From NCBI GenBank assembly GCA_963763085.1, contig CAVXNB010000003.1, forward strand, positions 124,001-188,000: a DNA stretch of 64,000 bases. Reading direction: 5' to 3'. Positions 34,586 to 42,349 of the stretch are shown piece by piece. The notes beneath the pieces are model-generated. The model saw only the letters and a program-made list of their open reading frames with translations, was not told where the DNA came from and searched no databases. Made by a program: the position numbers and the translations under genes. Source of the DNA: CAVXNB01 sp963763085. GTDB lineage: Bacteria; Actinomycetota; Acidimicrobiia; Acidimicrobiales; Bog-793. Every line of letters starts with the position of its first letter. Position 1 is the stretch's first letter.

Positions 34586-35389
34586 CTACGCAGACTGTCG
34601 CGCCGGGTCACGCACCGCTGGCAACGTGAGAGTGCTCGCGACGCTGACGACCGCATCGACGAGCTCGAGCCGCCGCTCCCGGAAGCGCTCGGCCGGTACC
34701 GAGATCGAGAACGCCGCCACGACCACACCCTCGTCAACCACTGGCGCTGCCGCACAGCACACGCCCGCCTGGAACTCCTGCTCGTCGATTGCATAGCCGT
34801 TCGCCCGGATCTGCTCGAGCTCCGCTTGGAGCAACTCGTGGTCCACGATCGTCCGCGGGGTGACTTGCCTGAGCGGGTGGGCAGCCAGATAGGCGGCGCG
34901 GAGCTCCTCGCTGGCGAGCGCCAACAGCAGCTTTCCAGTCGCCCGGCCGTGCGCATCGGTGTACGGCCCGAGGGGGAGCGACACCCGGACGGGCTGGTGC
35001 CCGTCGACCGAGGCCAGCACCCGAATGTCGCCCTGGCGCCAGGCAGCGACGTATGACGTCTCGCCGGTTGTTACCGCGAGCCGTCGCAATGGCTCGAGAA
35101 GATATTCCGGAGCGGTGACGGCTCGCTGGATCGAGTCGGCCAGGACCGCCACCTTCACGCCGAGCAGGTAGCGCGCCTTGGAGTCCTTGGCGAGGAACCC
35201 CGCCTGCACGAGGGTGTTGAGCAAGTGGTAAGCCGTCGGTACCGGGAGCTCTGCGGCTCTCGCCAGCTGTTTACCGGTGGCGTCGGTGCTGCCCGAGGCG
35301 ACGAGCATGAGAAGTCGCATCGCCCTTGTGACCGACTGGATCTTGCCGGGCACGGCGGCTGGGACCGCCTCTGGCGAGGTCATCGTCAT
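34586..35389 (-). CDS. IclR-family transcriptional regulator (module III)
   Basis: 267 residues, close paralogue of 28197-29024 over the full length: IQSVTRAMRLLMLVASG, KQLARAAELPVPTAYHLLNTL in the winged helix, and KLLLALASEELRAAYL, QAGVCCAAAPVVDEGVVVAAFSISVPAERF in the effector domain. Start ATG at 35389 or 35383. The dyad at 35389-35403 overlaps the first start codon, so autorepression is likely. Probably controls the binding protein downstream and perhaps the plus-strand module at 29176-32927. Confidence 0.92.
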   Translation of the reverse strand: MTMTSPEAVPAAVPGKIQSVTRAMRLLMLVASGSTDATGKQLARAAELPVPTAYHLLNTLVQAGFLAKDSKARYLLGVKVAVLADSIQRAVTAPEYLLEPLRRLAVTTGETSYVAAWRQGDIRVLASVDGHQPVRVSLPLGPYTDAHGRATGKLLLALASEELRAAYLAAHPLRQVTPRTIVDHELLQAELEQIRANGYAIDEQEFQAGVCCAAAPVVDEGVVVAAFSISVPAERFRERRLELVDAVVSVASTLTLPAVRDPARQSA

Positions 35390-35403
35390 TTTATATTATG
35401 AAA
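35389..35403. promoter_or_regulatory. Candidate IclR operator 3
   Basis: TTTTATA-T-TATGAAA, a 7-1-7 dyad with one mismatch, touching the IclR start codon. Matches the element at 29027-29041 in spacing and sequence. Confidence 0.5.
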
Positions 35404-35519
35404 TCGAAACTTATAATGGGATGACGCTAACCAGCGAGCGGTATCGAGTCAAGGAGTCAGCCGGCGCAATCGAACCGGTCTGATCTCAAGAACTTTGCAT
35501 CGTCGACCTGAGGAGCCGG

Positions 35520-36179
35520 ATGCCAACTGAGAACCGAGTCCCGACCGACACCCGCGACATGTTCTCGGTGCACGAGGCGTTCCGACGAGGGCTCGGCGAC
35601 GCCCGTGGTCAACTTGCGGCGATCAGCGATGGCGACACCGAGCGTGCTCGGCACTTTGCCGCCTACCTCGACGAGCTTCTTTGGCTCCTGTATATCCATC
35701 ACGCTGGAGAGGACGAGCTGTTGTATCCGCTCCTGGCGGAGCGAGTGCCCGAGCAGCATGGGCTCTTCTCGCGAATGGAGGGCCAGCATGTCGCGGCAAC
35801 GGCCGGTCTAGAGGCAAGTCGCCGCGCAGCCAAGGACTTCGGCGAATCCGGCTCGGTTGCTGACGGCCGGGTGCTGGCGGATGCGTGCGACGCGCTGCTG
35901 GCCGCACTGGTGGGACATCTCGAAGAAGAGGAGCTCGAGGTGGTACCGCTCGCGTCGCGCTTCATCTCACCGCCGGAGTGGGGAGCACTCCCCCAACATG
36001 CCTTCTCGGCCTACGCCGGCACGCGGATCTGGCTCCCGTTCGGGCTCGCCGTCGAGGCTATGCCTGACGACTTGATGCAGGGCCTGCTCACCCACGCCCC
36101 GCCGATTGCCGGGATGTGGACGGGAGGCGGTTCCGACGCGTTCGCGGCGGAGATGGCCGCGATCCGAGGCGGCGTCTGA
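35520..36179 (+). CDS. Hemerythrin-like (HHE) domain protein
   Basis: 219 residues with GAGGAG five bases before the ATG. Four-helix-bundle pattern with candidate iron ligands: His in FSVHEAFRRGL, the YIHHAGEDELLYPLLAER motif, EGQHVAATAGLEA and GHLEEEELEVVPLA. The C-terminal ~65 residues, after SPPEWGALPQHA, form an extra helical region ending near AEMAAIRGGV. Role (oxygen/NO sensing or iron handling) is unknown. Divergent from the IclR regulator but functionally unlike the island, so the catabolic island probably ends here. Confidence 0.8.
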   Translation: MPTENRVPTDTRDMFSVHEAFRRGLGDARGQLAAISDGDTERARHFAAYLDELLWLLYIHHAGEDELLYPLLAERVPEQHGLFSRMEGQHVAATAGLEASRRAAKDFGESGSVADGRVLADACDALLAALVGHLEEEELEVVPLASRFISPPEWGALPQHAFSAYAGTRIWLPFGLAVEAMPDDLMQGLLTHAPPIAGMWTGGGSDAFAAEMAAIRGGV

Positions 36180-36193
36180 CCCTCGCCGCGCGA

Positions 36194-36240
36194 CACGGCC
36201 CCGCCGCAGCACCGCCGGAAGGCGGGTCGACGGGGCCGTG
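36194..36240. terminator. Bipartite hairpin between convergent genes
   Basis: Outer arms CACGGCCCCG and CGGGGCCGTG match perfectly over 10 bp. Nested inside is CCGCC-GGAA-GGCGG. It lies in the 92-base gap between the hemerythrin-like and beta-helix genes. A strong bidirectional terminator is the simplest reading; there is no clear U-tract. Confidence 0.65.
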
Positions 36241-36271
36241 GTGAACGCCCGGAGGCGGTCGTCGTACGTAC

Positions 36272-37507
36272 TTAGTGCTTCACGTGGGTGGTCACGTGGA
36301 GGAACGTGTTGCCGTGCTGATTCAGACCGGGGGCGTCGTCATAGATGCCGTAGGTGTCCCAGGCAATCGTGTTCCCGGTGACCGTCACCTTGATGGTCTG
36401 GTGGGTGCCGCCGTTGTCCGTGAGCACACCGGTCGTCACCGAATCGCCCGTGCCCGGGTCGCCGAGGAGGTCGTTCGTGCCGATCCAATTGCCCGAGATC
36501 ACGTTGCCCGAGACGTCGGAGAGCGGGAAGTGCTGGTGAATGGTGACGCCACTCAAGCCGTTGCCCGCGATCTCGTTGCCGGTCACCGTGTTGTCATAGG
36601 ACCCGCCGCCGGATACGCCTGAGGCGATCAGAACTCCACCACCGTCGCCCATCGTGCCGTTGGAGATCACGACGTTGTCGCTGATGGTGTTGTCGTAGAC
36701 GCCTCCCTTGAGAGGCGTCGGCTTCCCCGCCTTGTTGACGGCGGTGTTGCCGTGACCGACGACAGTGATCCCGCAGTCCGACTCGTTGTCGAGGACGAGG
36801 TTGCCGCTGATGAGGTTGCCATCAGTCGGGCCGAATTCGTCACTTAGCAGGATGCCCCCGGAGTTGAACTTCGAAGTGTTGTCGAGCACCTTCGAGTGCG
36901 TGACGGAAAGTAAGTGGATGCCCTCGCCGCAGTCGTTCGGAACATTGCCTGCCGCCTGACAGAAGGGCCAACTGCTCTTCGGGCCACCTTTGTCGTTGGA
37001 CTCGACGATGTTGTCCTCGACCAGGATCCCACCGGTAGCTGCCGCGAAAATGCCTTCGCCGATCGCGTTCTCCGTCGTGAGTCCTTTCACCTTCGCACCC
37101 ACGGCGCCTGGCCCGAAGACTGTGACGCCGTTGATGTGTCCGGTAGCGTCGATGATCGCGCCAGGCTCGCCGACCAGGTTGATGGCCTTCTCGATGAGCG
37201 CGCCACTCGTCACGGTGATCGGACCGACCGGCGATTTCACCACCAGCTTCACCGACCCGGTGTAGGTGCCGGCGCAGACCTTGACGGTGTCACCGCTGAC
37301 CGCAGCCTCGATCGCCTTGTTGATGCCGTGATATTTCGCGGACAGACAAGCAGCCGACTCACCCTTGACCTTGCCGGTGGGTGCGACCCAGAGCGTCTTG
37401 ACCGCCCGAGGCGACGTCGAAGCGCCTGCTGCTCCCACTCCCGTCGCCGCGACCGCTCCGAGGAGCACTGCTGCGGGCACGATGGCCCTCAGGATCTTGC
37501 GTTGCAT
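36272..37507 (-). CDS. Secreted right-handed beta-helix repeat protein
   Basis: 411 residues from the ATG at 37507, which has GGAGG eight bases upstream; the longer frame before it is not coding. Sec signal peptide (ILRAIVPAAVLLGAVAATGVGAAGA). The mature part starts VKTLWVAPTGK, then repeated PbH1-type coils: NIVESNDKGG, NLISGNLVLDNESDCGITV, NTISDNVVISNGTMGDGGGVLI, NTVTGNEIAGNGLSGVTI and NVISGNWIGTNDL. The Asn ladder is typical of parallel beta-helices that bind or cleave polysaccharides. No lyase or hydrolase active site is recognisable, so a cell-surface binding role is equally possible. Confidence 0.82.
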   Translation of the reverse strand: MQRKILRAIVPAAVLLGAVAATGVGAAGASTSPRAVKTLWVAPTGKVKGESAACLSAKYHGINKAIEAAVSGDTVKVCAGTYTGSVKLVVKSPVGPITVTSGALIEKAINLVGEPGAIIDATGHINGVTVFGPGAVGAKVKGLTTENAIGEGIFAAATGGILVEDNIVESNDKGGPKSSWPFCQAAGNVPNDCGEGIHLLSVTHSKVLDNTSKFNSGGILLSDEFGPTDGNLISGNLVLDNESDCGITVVGHGNTAVNKAGKPTPLKGGVYDNTISDNVVISNGTMGDGGGVLIASGVSGGGSYDNTVTGNEIAGNGLSGVTIHQHFPLSDVSGNVISGNWIGTNDLLGDPGTGDSVTTGVLTDNGGTHQTIKVTVTGNTIAWDTYGIYDDAPGLNQHGNTFLHVTTHVKH

Positions 37508-37572
37508 GGGCACTGCCTCCTTCTGTCGGAAGCACCAGCAGCCCCCAAGCGGCGAGCCACTTTGTAGCCCGA

Positions 37573-39093
37573 TCACCGCCCCTGCTCCCCTGCGGTGCAG
37601 GCTAAACCATAGAGATCCGAGCGCTTCGCAGTCAATTCCTGCGAATATTCGCGGATGTGCTTCTGATCCTTGGCATGCAGCGCCACGAGCTCGGTCACGA
37701 GCTTGTCGCCGTCGACGGTTCCCCACCCACTGGCCAGGTCGTAGCCCCGTTTCGCGTTCCAACCTGTGACCGAGTCTCGGCGTCCGTTCTGGACGAACAC
37801 GACCGAATTGCCGCCACTCGTGACGTCGACCAGTCCCGGCGACTTCGCTCCGCCCAAGGTGTACAAGGCAGGGTTCAGCAACCCGAGCGAGGTCCCGGCA
37901 ACCTGGTCAGCCACGGCCACGATGCCCGCGAACAACGGCGTCGCCTCACTCGTGCCTGAGACGGGATAGAAGCCGCTCGCCTCTCCGGGAAAGCTCATGT
38001 AGACCAGCGCCGGATCCTGTGGGGAGGCCTCCATCGCGACATCCGGCAACCCTCGGCGCGCCCCGACGACGCTGGCAACCCCGCTCTGCCAACTAGGCCG
38101 CGGGAAAATCGTCGACACGCCACCGCCGCTCGCCGCTGGGCCCGAAAACTCTGTGGTGGTGTTCCACACGCTGTCGGGCTTGGCACGACCGCGGCCGGCG
38201 CGGTCGACGAAGGTCCCCCCGACGGCAGTCACGAGTGGATCGCTCGCCGGCCAATCCACCGTCCGGTGGGTGAAGTAAACGTATCCGTATGGCGTCATCG
38301 ATCTGACGTCCGAAGCGCCCTGGTCGCCTGACGCCGCCAGCACCGTCACGTCGTGCTCCGCGGCATCGACGTAGGCCCCACGGAGGTTCATGATCGAGCG
38401 CTTGCTCGGAAAGGTCTGCTCGGTGGCGCCGAAACTCTGCGAGATCACGTCGGCGAGGTGGTGGTCGATGACGTATTTCTCCGCCTTTTCGATCTGCGGG
38501 AAGCCGGCGGTCCCTTCGGTCTCGTCGACCGGGGTCTCAACCAGCAGGATGTCGGCGCCCGGGGCCATTGCATGGGCGCACTCCACGTCGAGGGTGGTCT
38601 CGGTCGCCCATCCGATCGCGTCCGTGGTGGCCGGGTTGAACCGCGGCACCTTGCCCGCAGGGTGAATGACCGTCAGTCTCGGCGGGTTCGGGATCCGCAT
38701 CGCCTTGTCGAAATAGGCGAGGTCGCGGGCGATCGTCGGCGACCCGAAGGAGTCGACCACGGCGATCGTCACACCCTTGCCGTCGTCGCCCTTTGCGAAC
38801 AGGGGGGTCATGTCATACAACGCCTCGAGCTGGGCCGGAGTAGAGCATTCACCCTGCTGGCAGTAGGCGAGCGCCGCTTTCGGCGAGCCGAACCTCCGGC
38901 CGGTGGCGGCGACGAGCGGCATCGGTCGCACGACCCGGGAGAGCCGCGACCCTAAAGCTGAACTCGAGGGTGAGGTTCGGCTGTAGGCGGCTTGTGCCGG
39001 CCCGAAGAGAGCCGCTCCACCGGCCAACACCAATAGCGCCGGGAGAATAAGTGCTCGGCCACGCCAGGAGCTGCCTCCGCGCTGCTCCGGCAC
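37573..39093 (-). CDS. Sedolisin (S53) family secreted serine-carboxyl peptidase
   Basis: 506 residues. Signal peptide ALILPALLVLAGGAALFGPAQA. Unusually short pro-region: the catalytic domain begins by about residue 85 (LEALYDMTPLFAKGDDGKGVTIAVVDSFG). Catalytic Glu and Asp in WATETTLDVECAHA, oxyanion Asp in VLAASGDQGASD, catalytic Ser in VSGTSEATPLFAG (Glu where most have Ala), and the calcium-site region VDVTSGGN with GYDLASGWGTVDG. Such enzymes are acid-active extracellular peptidases. Divergent from the UspA gene; same strand as the beta-helix protein, 65 bases upstream of it. Confidence 0.88.
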   Translation of the reverse strand: MPEQRGGSSWRGRALILPALLVLAGGAALFGPAQAAYSRTSPSSSALGSRLSRVVRPMPLVAATGRRFGSPKAALAYCQQGECSTPAQLEALYDMTPLFAKGDDGKGVTIAVVDSFGSPTIARDLAYFDKAMRIPNPPRLTVIHPAGKVPRFNPATTDAIGWATETTLDVECAHAMAPGADILLVETPVDETEGTAGFPQIEKAEKYVIDHHLADVISQSFGATEQTFPSKRSIMNLRGAYVDAAEHDVTVLAASGDQGASDVRSMTPYGYVYFTHRTVDWPASDPLVTAVGGTFVDRAGRGRAKPDSVWNTTTEFSGPAASGGGVSTIFPRPSWQSGVASVVGARRGLPDVAMEASPQDPALVYMSFPGEASGFYPVSGTSEATPLFAGIVAVADQVAGTSLGLLNPALYTLGGAKSPGLVDVTSGGNSVVFVQNGRRDSVTGWNAKRGYDLASGWGTVDGDKLVTELVALHAKDQKHIREYSQELTAKRSDLYGLACTAGEQGR

Positions 39094-39260
39094 GGCTGTT
39101 GGAACCGGAGCTCGCCATGCCCGCCATCATGGCACCGCATTGGGCGATGCTCCGAGCGGGTCCGGCCCGCCCCGCCCGGGCGCCTTCTGGCGCGGATCCA
39201 AGCACGGCGGTTAGCGTTCGCGGCGCAAGCGGCAGAGCCATGACAAAGGGAGGCGACCCA

Positions 39261-39722
39261 GTGTTCCAGACGGTTGTGGTGGGTGCCGACGACTCAGAAA
39301 CGGCCCGGCAGGCGGTGCTGATCGCGGCCGACATCGCCCAGCTCGCGGGCGGCAAGTTGCACATCGTCACCGCGTACGACGCCAAGGCGGTGAAGGTCCA
39401 GGACCTGCCCGATGAGTTCCGCTACTCGAGCACCGTTCATCCTGCCGACGTGCTGCTGCAGGGCCTGTCCCGGGAGGTCAGCGACAGAGGTCTGGAGCCC
39501 GTTGTCCACGCCGCGACGGCCAGCCCAGCCGAAGCAATCATCCAAGTCGCCGAACAGGTCGGCGCCGACCTAATCGTCGTCGGCAACAAGGGCATGAAGG
39601 GCGTCCGCCGAGTACTGGGAAGCGTCCCCAACAGTGTCGCCCACACTGCCCCCTGTTCAGTCCTCATCGCCGACACGATCGGCGCTGCGGCCGCGGCAGA
39701 ATCGGCGGCGGACGCGACTTGA
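39261..39722 (+). CDS. UspA-type universal stress protein
   Basis: I chose the GTG at 39261 because AAGGGAGG lies at ideal spacing; the in-frame ATG at 39240 has none. The resulting 153 residues are the standard single-domain length: VVVGADDSETARQAVLIAADIAQLAGGKLHIVTAY at the N-terminus and ATP-site motif DLIVVGNKGMKGVRRVLGSVPNSVAHTAPCSVLI (GxxG-9-GS(V)). Cytoplasmic nucleotide-binding stress protein. Two weak inverted repeats follow (39724-39752). Confidence 0.9.
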   Translation: MFQTVVVGADDSETARQAVLIAADIAQLAGGKLHIVTAYDAKAVKVQDLPDEFRYSSTVHPADVLLQGLSREVSDRGLEPVVHAATASPAEAIIQVAEQVGADLIVVGNKGMKGVRRVLGSVPNSVAHTAPCSVLIADTIGAAAAAESAADAT

Positions 39723-39829
39723 CAGACCGGGCCGGCCCTGAAAGATCGGTCTAGACAATATGCACCCGTCGGAGTAATTTCACCCACAGGTCGCGGCCGC
39801 GATCATGCGAAAGCAAGGGTCACCGGGGG

Positions 39830-41398
39830 GTGGGCTCGATGGGGCAGGTGGATCAAGGGGCTGCCACGAGCCAGTCGGCAGACAGCACGGACCTTGCTGG
39901 ATTCGGCTACAAGCAGGAGCTTCACCGCACGCTCGGCCTGTTCAGCTCGTTCGCCGCCGCCTTCAGCTACATCTCGCCCTCGACCGGCATCTTCACGCTG
40001 TTCTACCTGGGACTCATCACCGTCGGCGGCGTCTTCATCTGGAGCTGGCCGATCGTCGCGCTCGGGCAGTTCATCGTGGCGCTGAACTTCGCAGAAGTCT
40101 CGAGCCACTTCCCCATCGCCGGATCGGTCTTCCAGTGGACGAAGTACCTCGCCGGCCGGCGGTACGCCTGGTTCACCGGATGGATCTACATCTTCGCCGG
40201 CATCCTGACCGTGACGGCGGTGGTCGTCACCCTGCCGCTGACGCTCCTGCCCGCCTTCAAGAACATGGGCTGGAACCTCGACCCGCTGAGTCTCCACGAC
40301 CAGATCTGGGTGGCGGCGATCACCCTCGTGGTCATCACGATCCTCAACATCTACAGCGTGAAGCTGGTGTCGATCATCAACAACACCGGCGTGTTCTTCG
40401 AGATCGTCGGCATGGTGATCTTCGCCATCGTCATGCTCATCGTCCACCGCCACCAGCCCGTCTCCGTCGTGACGAACAGCGGCGGTCTGCACGTCGGCTT
40501 CGGCTCGTTCTTCGCGGCGATGTTCATGAGCCTTTTCGTCATCTACGGCTTCGACACGGCCGCGACGCTCGCGGAGGAGACGAACGACCCGAGGCGCAAG
40601 GCGCCGCAAGCCGTGCTCGCCTCGGTCGGCGGTGCCTTCGTAATCGGTGGCATCTTCCTGCTGGCGACCCTGATGGCGATCCCGAACCTGCGCCTGGCGA
40701 TCAAGGAGAGCTGGGGGCCAGCCCAGATCATCGACGCCAACTTCTCGAAGTTCTGGGCGACGGTGTACCTGCTCGTCGTCTCTGCCGCAATCTTCGTGTG
40801 CTGCATGTGCATCATGGCCGCGACCGTTCGTCTGTGCTTCGGGATGGCGCGGGACAACCGGCTCCCGCTCTCGGGCGCTCTCGGCAAGGTCCACCCGCGT
40901 CTTCACACGCCAATCTGGTCCTGCATCGCGGTCGCGATCGTCGCCGCCATCCCCCTGTTCAAGTACGCGGGGGCCGGCTACGTCGCCATCGCCGCCACGG
41001 GCATGATCTACCTCGCCTACTTCCTCGGCAACATTGCCGTCATGAAGGCGAGGATGGGTGGCTGGCCGAAGGTGAGCTCGCCCTTCCGGCTCGGGGTATG
41101 GGGGCCGATCGTCAACGTGCTGGCGCTCGCCTACGGGGGGGCGATGCTCGTGAACTTCGCCTGGCCTCGGGCGGCGAGCAATCCCACACCGAACCAGACG
41201 CTGGGATCGCTGAGCCTGGGTCTCCACTTCCTCAACAAGATCCCGATCCTCTACACGGTGCTGGGGTTCATCGTGATCATCGGGATCATCTACTACGCCA
41301 TCTTCGAAGTCCGAAAGCCACTTCCCGTTCACGTGCCGGCCGAGTCCGGTCCCGTCGAGATCCCGCCGGAGTCCTTGCCCCCAGAAGACCTCGTCTAG
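39830..41398 (+). CDS. APC-superfamily amino acid/choline-type permease
   Basis: 522 residues (GTG at 39830; ATG at 39839 is equally plausible behind a G-rich element). About twelve membrane helices. N-terminal FGYKQELHRTLGLFSSFAAAFSYISPSTGIFTLF is the conserved first-helix motif of the GABA/choline branch (ACT), with FAEVSSHFPIAGSVFQWTKYLAG in helix 3 and YGFDTAATLAEETNDPRRKAPQAVL at helix 6. Acidic cytoplasmic tail. The neighbouring flavoprotein and choline-kinase-like gene suggest a methylated amine substrate, which is inference. Confidence 0.9.
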   Translation: MGSMGQVDQGAATSQSADSTDLAGFGYKQELHRTLGLFSSFAAAFSYISPSTGIFTLFYLGLITVGGVFIWSWPIVALGQFIVALNFAEVSSHFPIAGSVFQWTKYLAGRRYAWFTGWIYIFAGILTVTAVVVTLPLTLLPAFKNMGWNLDPLSLHDQIWVAAITLVVITILNIYSVKLVSIINNTGVFFEIVGMVIFAIVMLIVHRHQPVSVVTNSGGLHVGFGSFFAAMFMSLFVIYGFDTAATLAEETNDPRRKAPQAVLASVGGAFVIGGIFLLATLMAIPNLRLAIKESWGPAQIIDANFSKFWATVYLLVVSAAIFVCCMCIMAATVRLCFGMARDNRLPLSGALGKVHPRLHTPIWSCIAVAIVAAIPLFKYAGAGYVAIAATGMIYLAYFLGNIAVMKARMGGWPKVSSPFRLGVWGPIVNVLALAYGGAMLVNFAWPRAASNPTPNQTLGSLSLGLHFLNKIPILYTVLGFIVIIGIIYYAIFEVRKPLPVHVPAESGPVEIPPESLPPEDLV

Positions 41399-41418
41399 CC
41401 CGGGTCGGGCGAAGCGTC

Positions 41419-42237
41419 CTAACCGGGACTGTGGTCAGGCAGGTCGAAGCTCCAGACCACCACTCGGGTACGGTCGCCCCGGAACAGGTCCCGGGCGAAC
41501 TCGACAGGCCGGCCGTCGGAGTCGAAAGCGACTCGCTCGACGAGCAGCAGCGGCGTGCCACGGGCGACGCCGAGGAGCTGGGCGGCATGGTTGTCCGCCC
41601 GGACCGGCTCCAGGGTCTCGACAGCCCGGCAGGGACGGGCGTCGTAACGCATCGCCAGGAGCTCGTAGAGCGAGCCTTCGAGGGGCTCTTCGAGCATGCC
41701 GGCGAACCGCTCCGCCGGGAAGCTCGACGACTCCAGTACGACGGGCCTTTGGTTCGCGAGCCTCAGCCGGCCGACCTGGAAGACAGGCGCACCCGGTTCG
41801 ACCTCGAGTCCACGAGCCACCTCGGCCGACGCGGGAAGCTCTTCGGCCTGCAGCAGCACTGCGCTCGCCGTCAGGCCGAGTCGGCGCGCCTGCTCGGAGA
41901 AACCGCCGAAGTTGGACAGATCGCGCTCGACGGTCGGCTCGGCCACGAACGTACCGCCGCGGCGTCCGACGGAGCGGCGAATGAGCCGGCGGCGCTCCAG
42001 ATCCGACAACGCCTGGCGCAACGTGAGCCGGTTGACGCCGAACCAGGCGGCGAGCTCACGCTCGGGAGGAAGACGGTCGCCCGGCTGAAGATCTCCCGAG
42101 TCGATCGCCTGCTCGATCACGTCCCCGATCTGGGCGTGGAGCGGGCCTTCGGCACGCGAGACGCCGCCCAGCCAGTGCGGAGCCTCGATGTCGTCCGACT
42201 GTCTCCCGCCGCCGTGACCCTGTGCGCGGCGTCCCAT
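41419..42237 (-). CDS. GntR-family regulator with UTRA ligand domain (HutC type)
   Basis: 272 residues from the ATG at 42237 with GAGGAGG upstream; the longer frame overlaps the divergent promoter and the flavoprotein start. Winged helix at about 30-95 (QIGDVIEQAIDSGDLQPGDRLPPERELAAWFGVNRLTLRQALSDLERRRLIRR). UTRA domain after about 115 (SEQARRLGLTASAVLLQAEELPAS, VFQVGRLRLANQRPVVLESSSFP, LGVARGTPLLLVERVAFDSDGRPVEFARDLFRGDR). Sits between the permease and flavoprotein genes and probably controls both. Confidence 0.9.
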   Translation of the reverse strand: MGRRAQGHGGGRQSDDIEAPHWLGGVSRAEGPLHAQIGDVIEQAIDSGDLQPGDRLPPERELAAWFGVNRLTLRQALSDLERRRLIRRSVGRRGGTFVAEPTVERDLSNFGGFSEQARRLGLTASAVLLQAEELPASAEVARGLEVEPGAPVFQVGRLRLANQRPVVLESSSFPAERFAGMLEEPLEGSLYELLAMRYDARPCRAVETLEPVRADNHAAQLLGVARGTPLLLVERVAFDSDGRPVEFARDLFRGDRTRVVVWSFDLPDHSPG

Positions 42238-42349
42238 CACCGTCCTCCTCTGTTGCCGCGTAATGCCGCACGACCGAGCGGCGCCAAGCGGCAGCCCCAT
42301 GGTATAGATGTTTTCAGCACGTGGATCGCGACCCGAGGGAGCCGGCATC

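Noticed and set aside
39803..41332. A 509-codon minus-strand frame opposite the permease
   Set aside because: Its translation is Asp/His/Arg/Glu-rich with no hydrophobic or domain pattern; it mirrors the permease codons and is a high-GC artefact.
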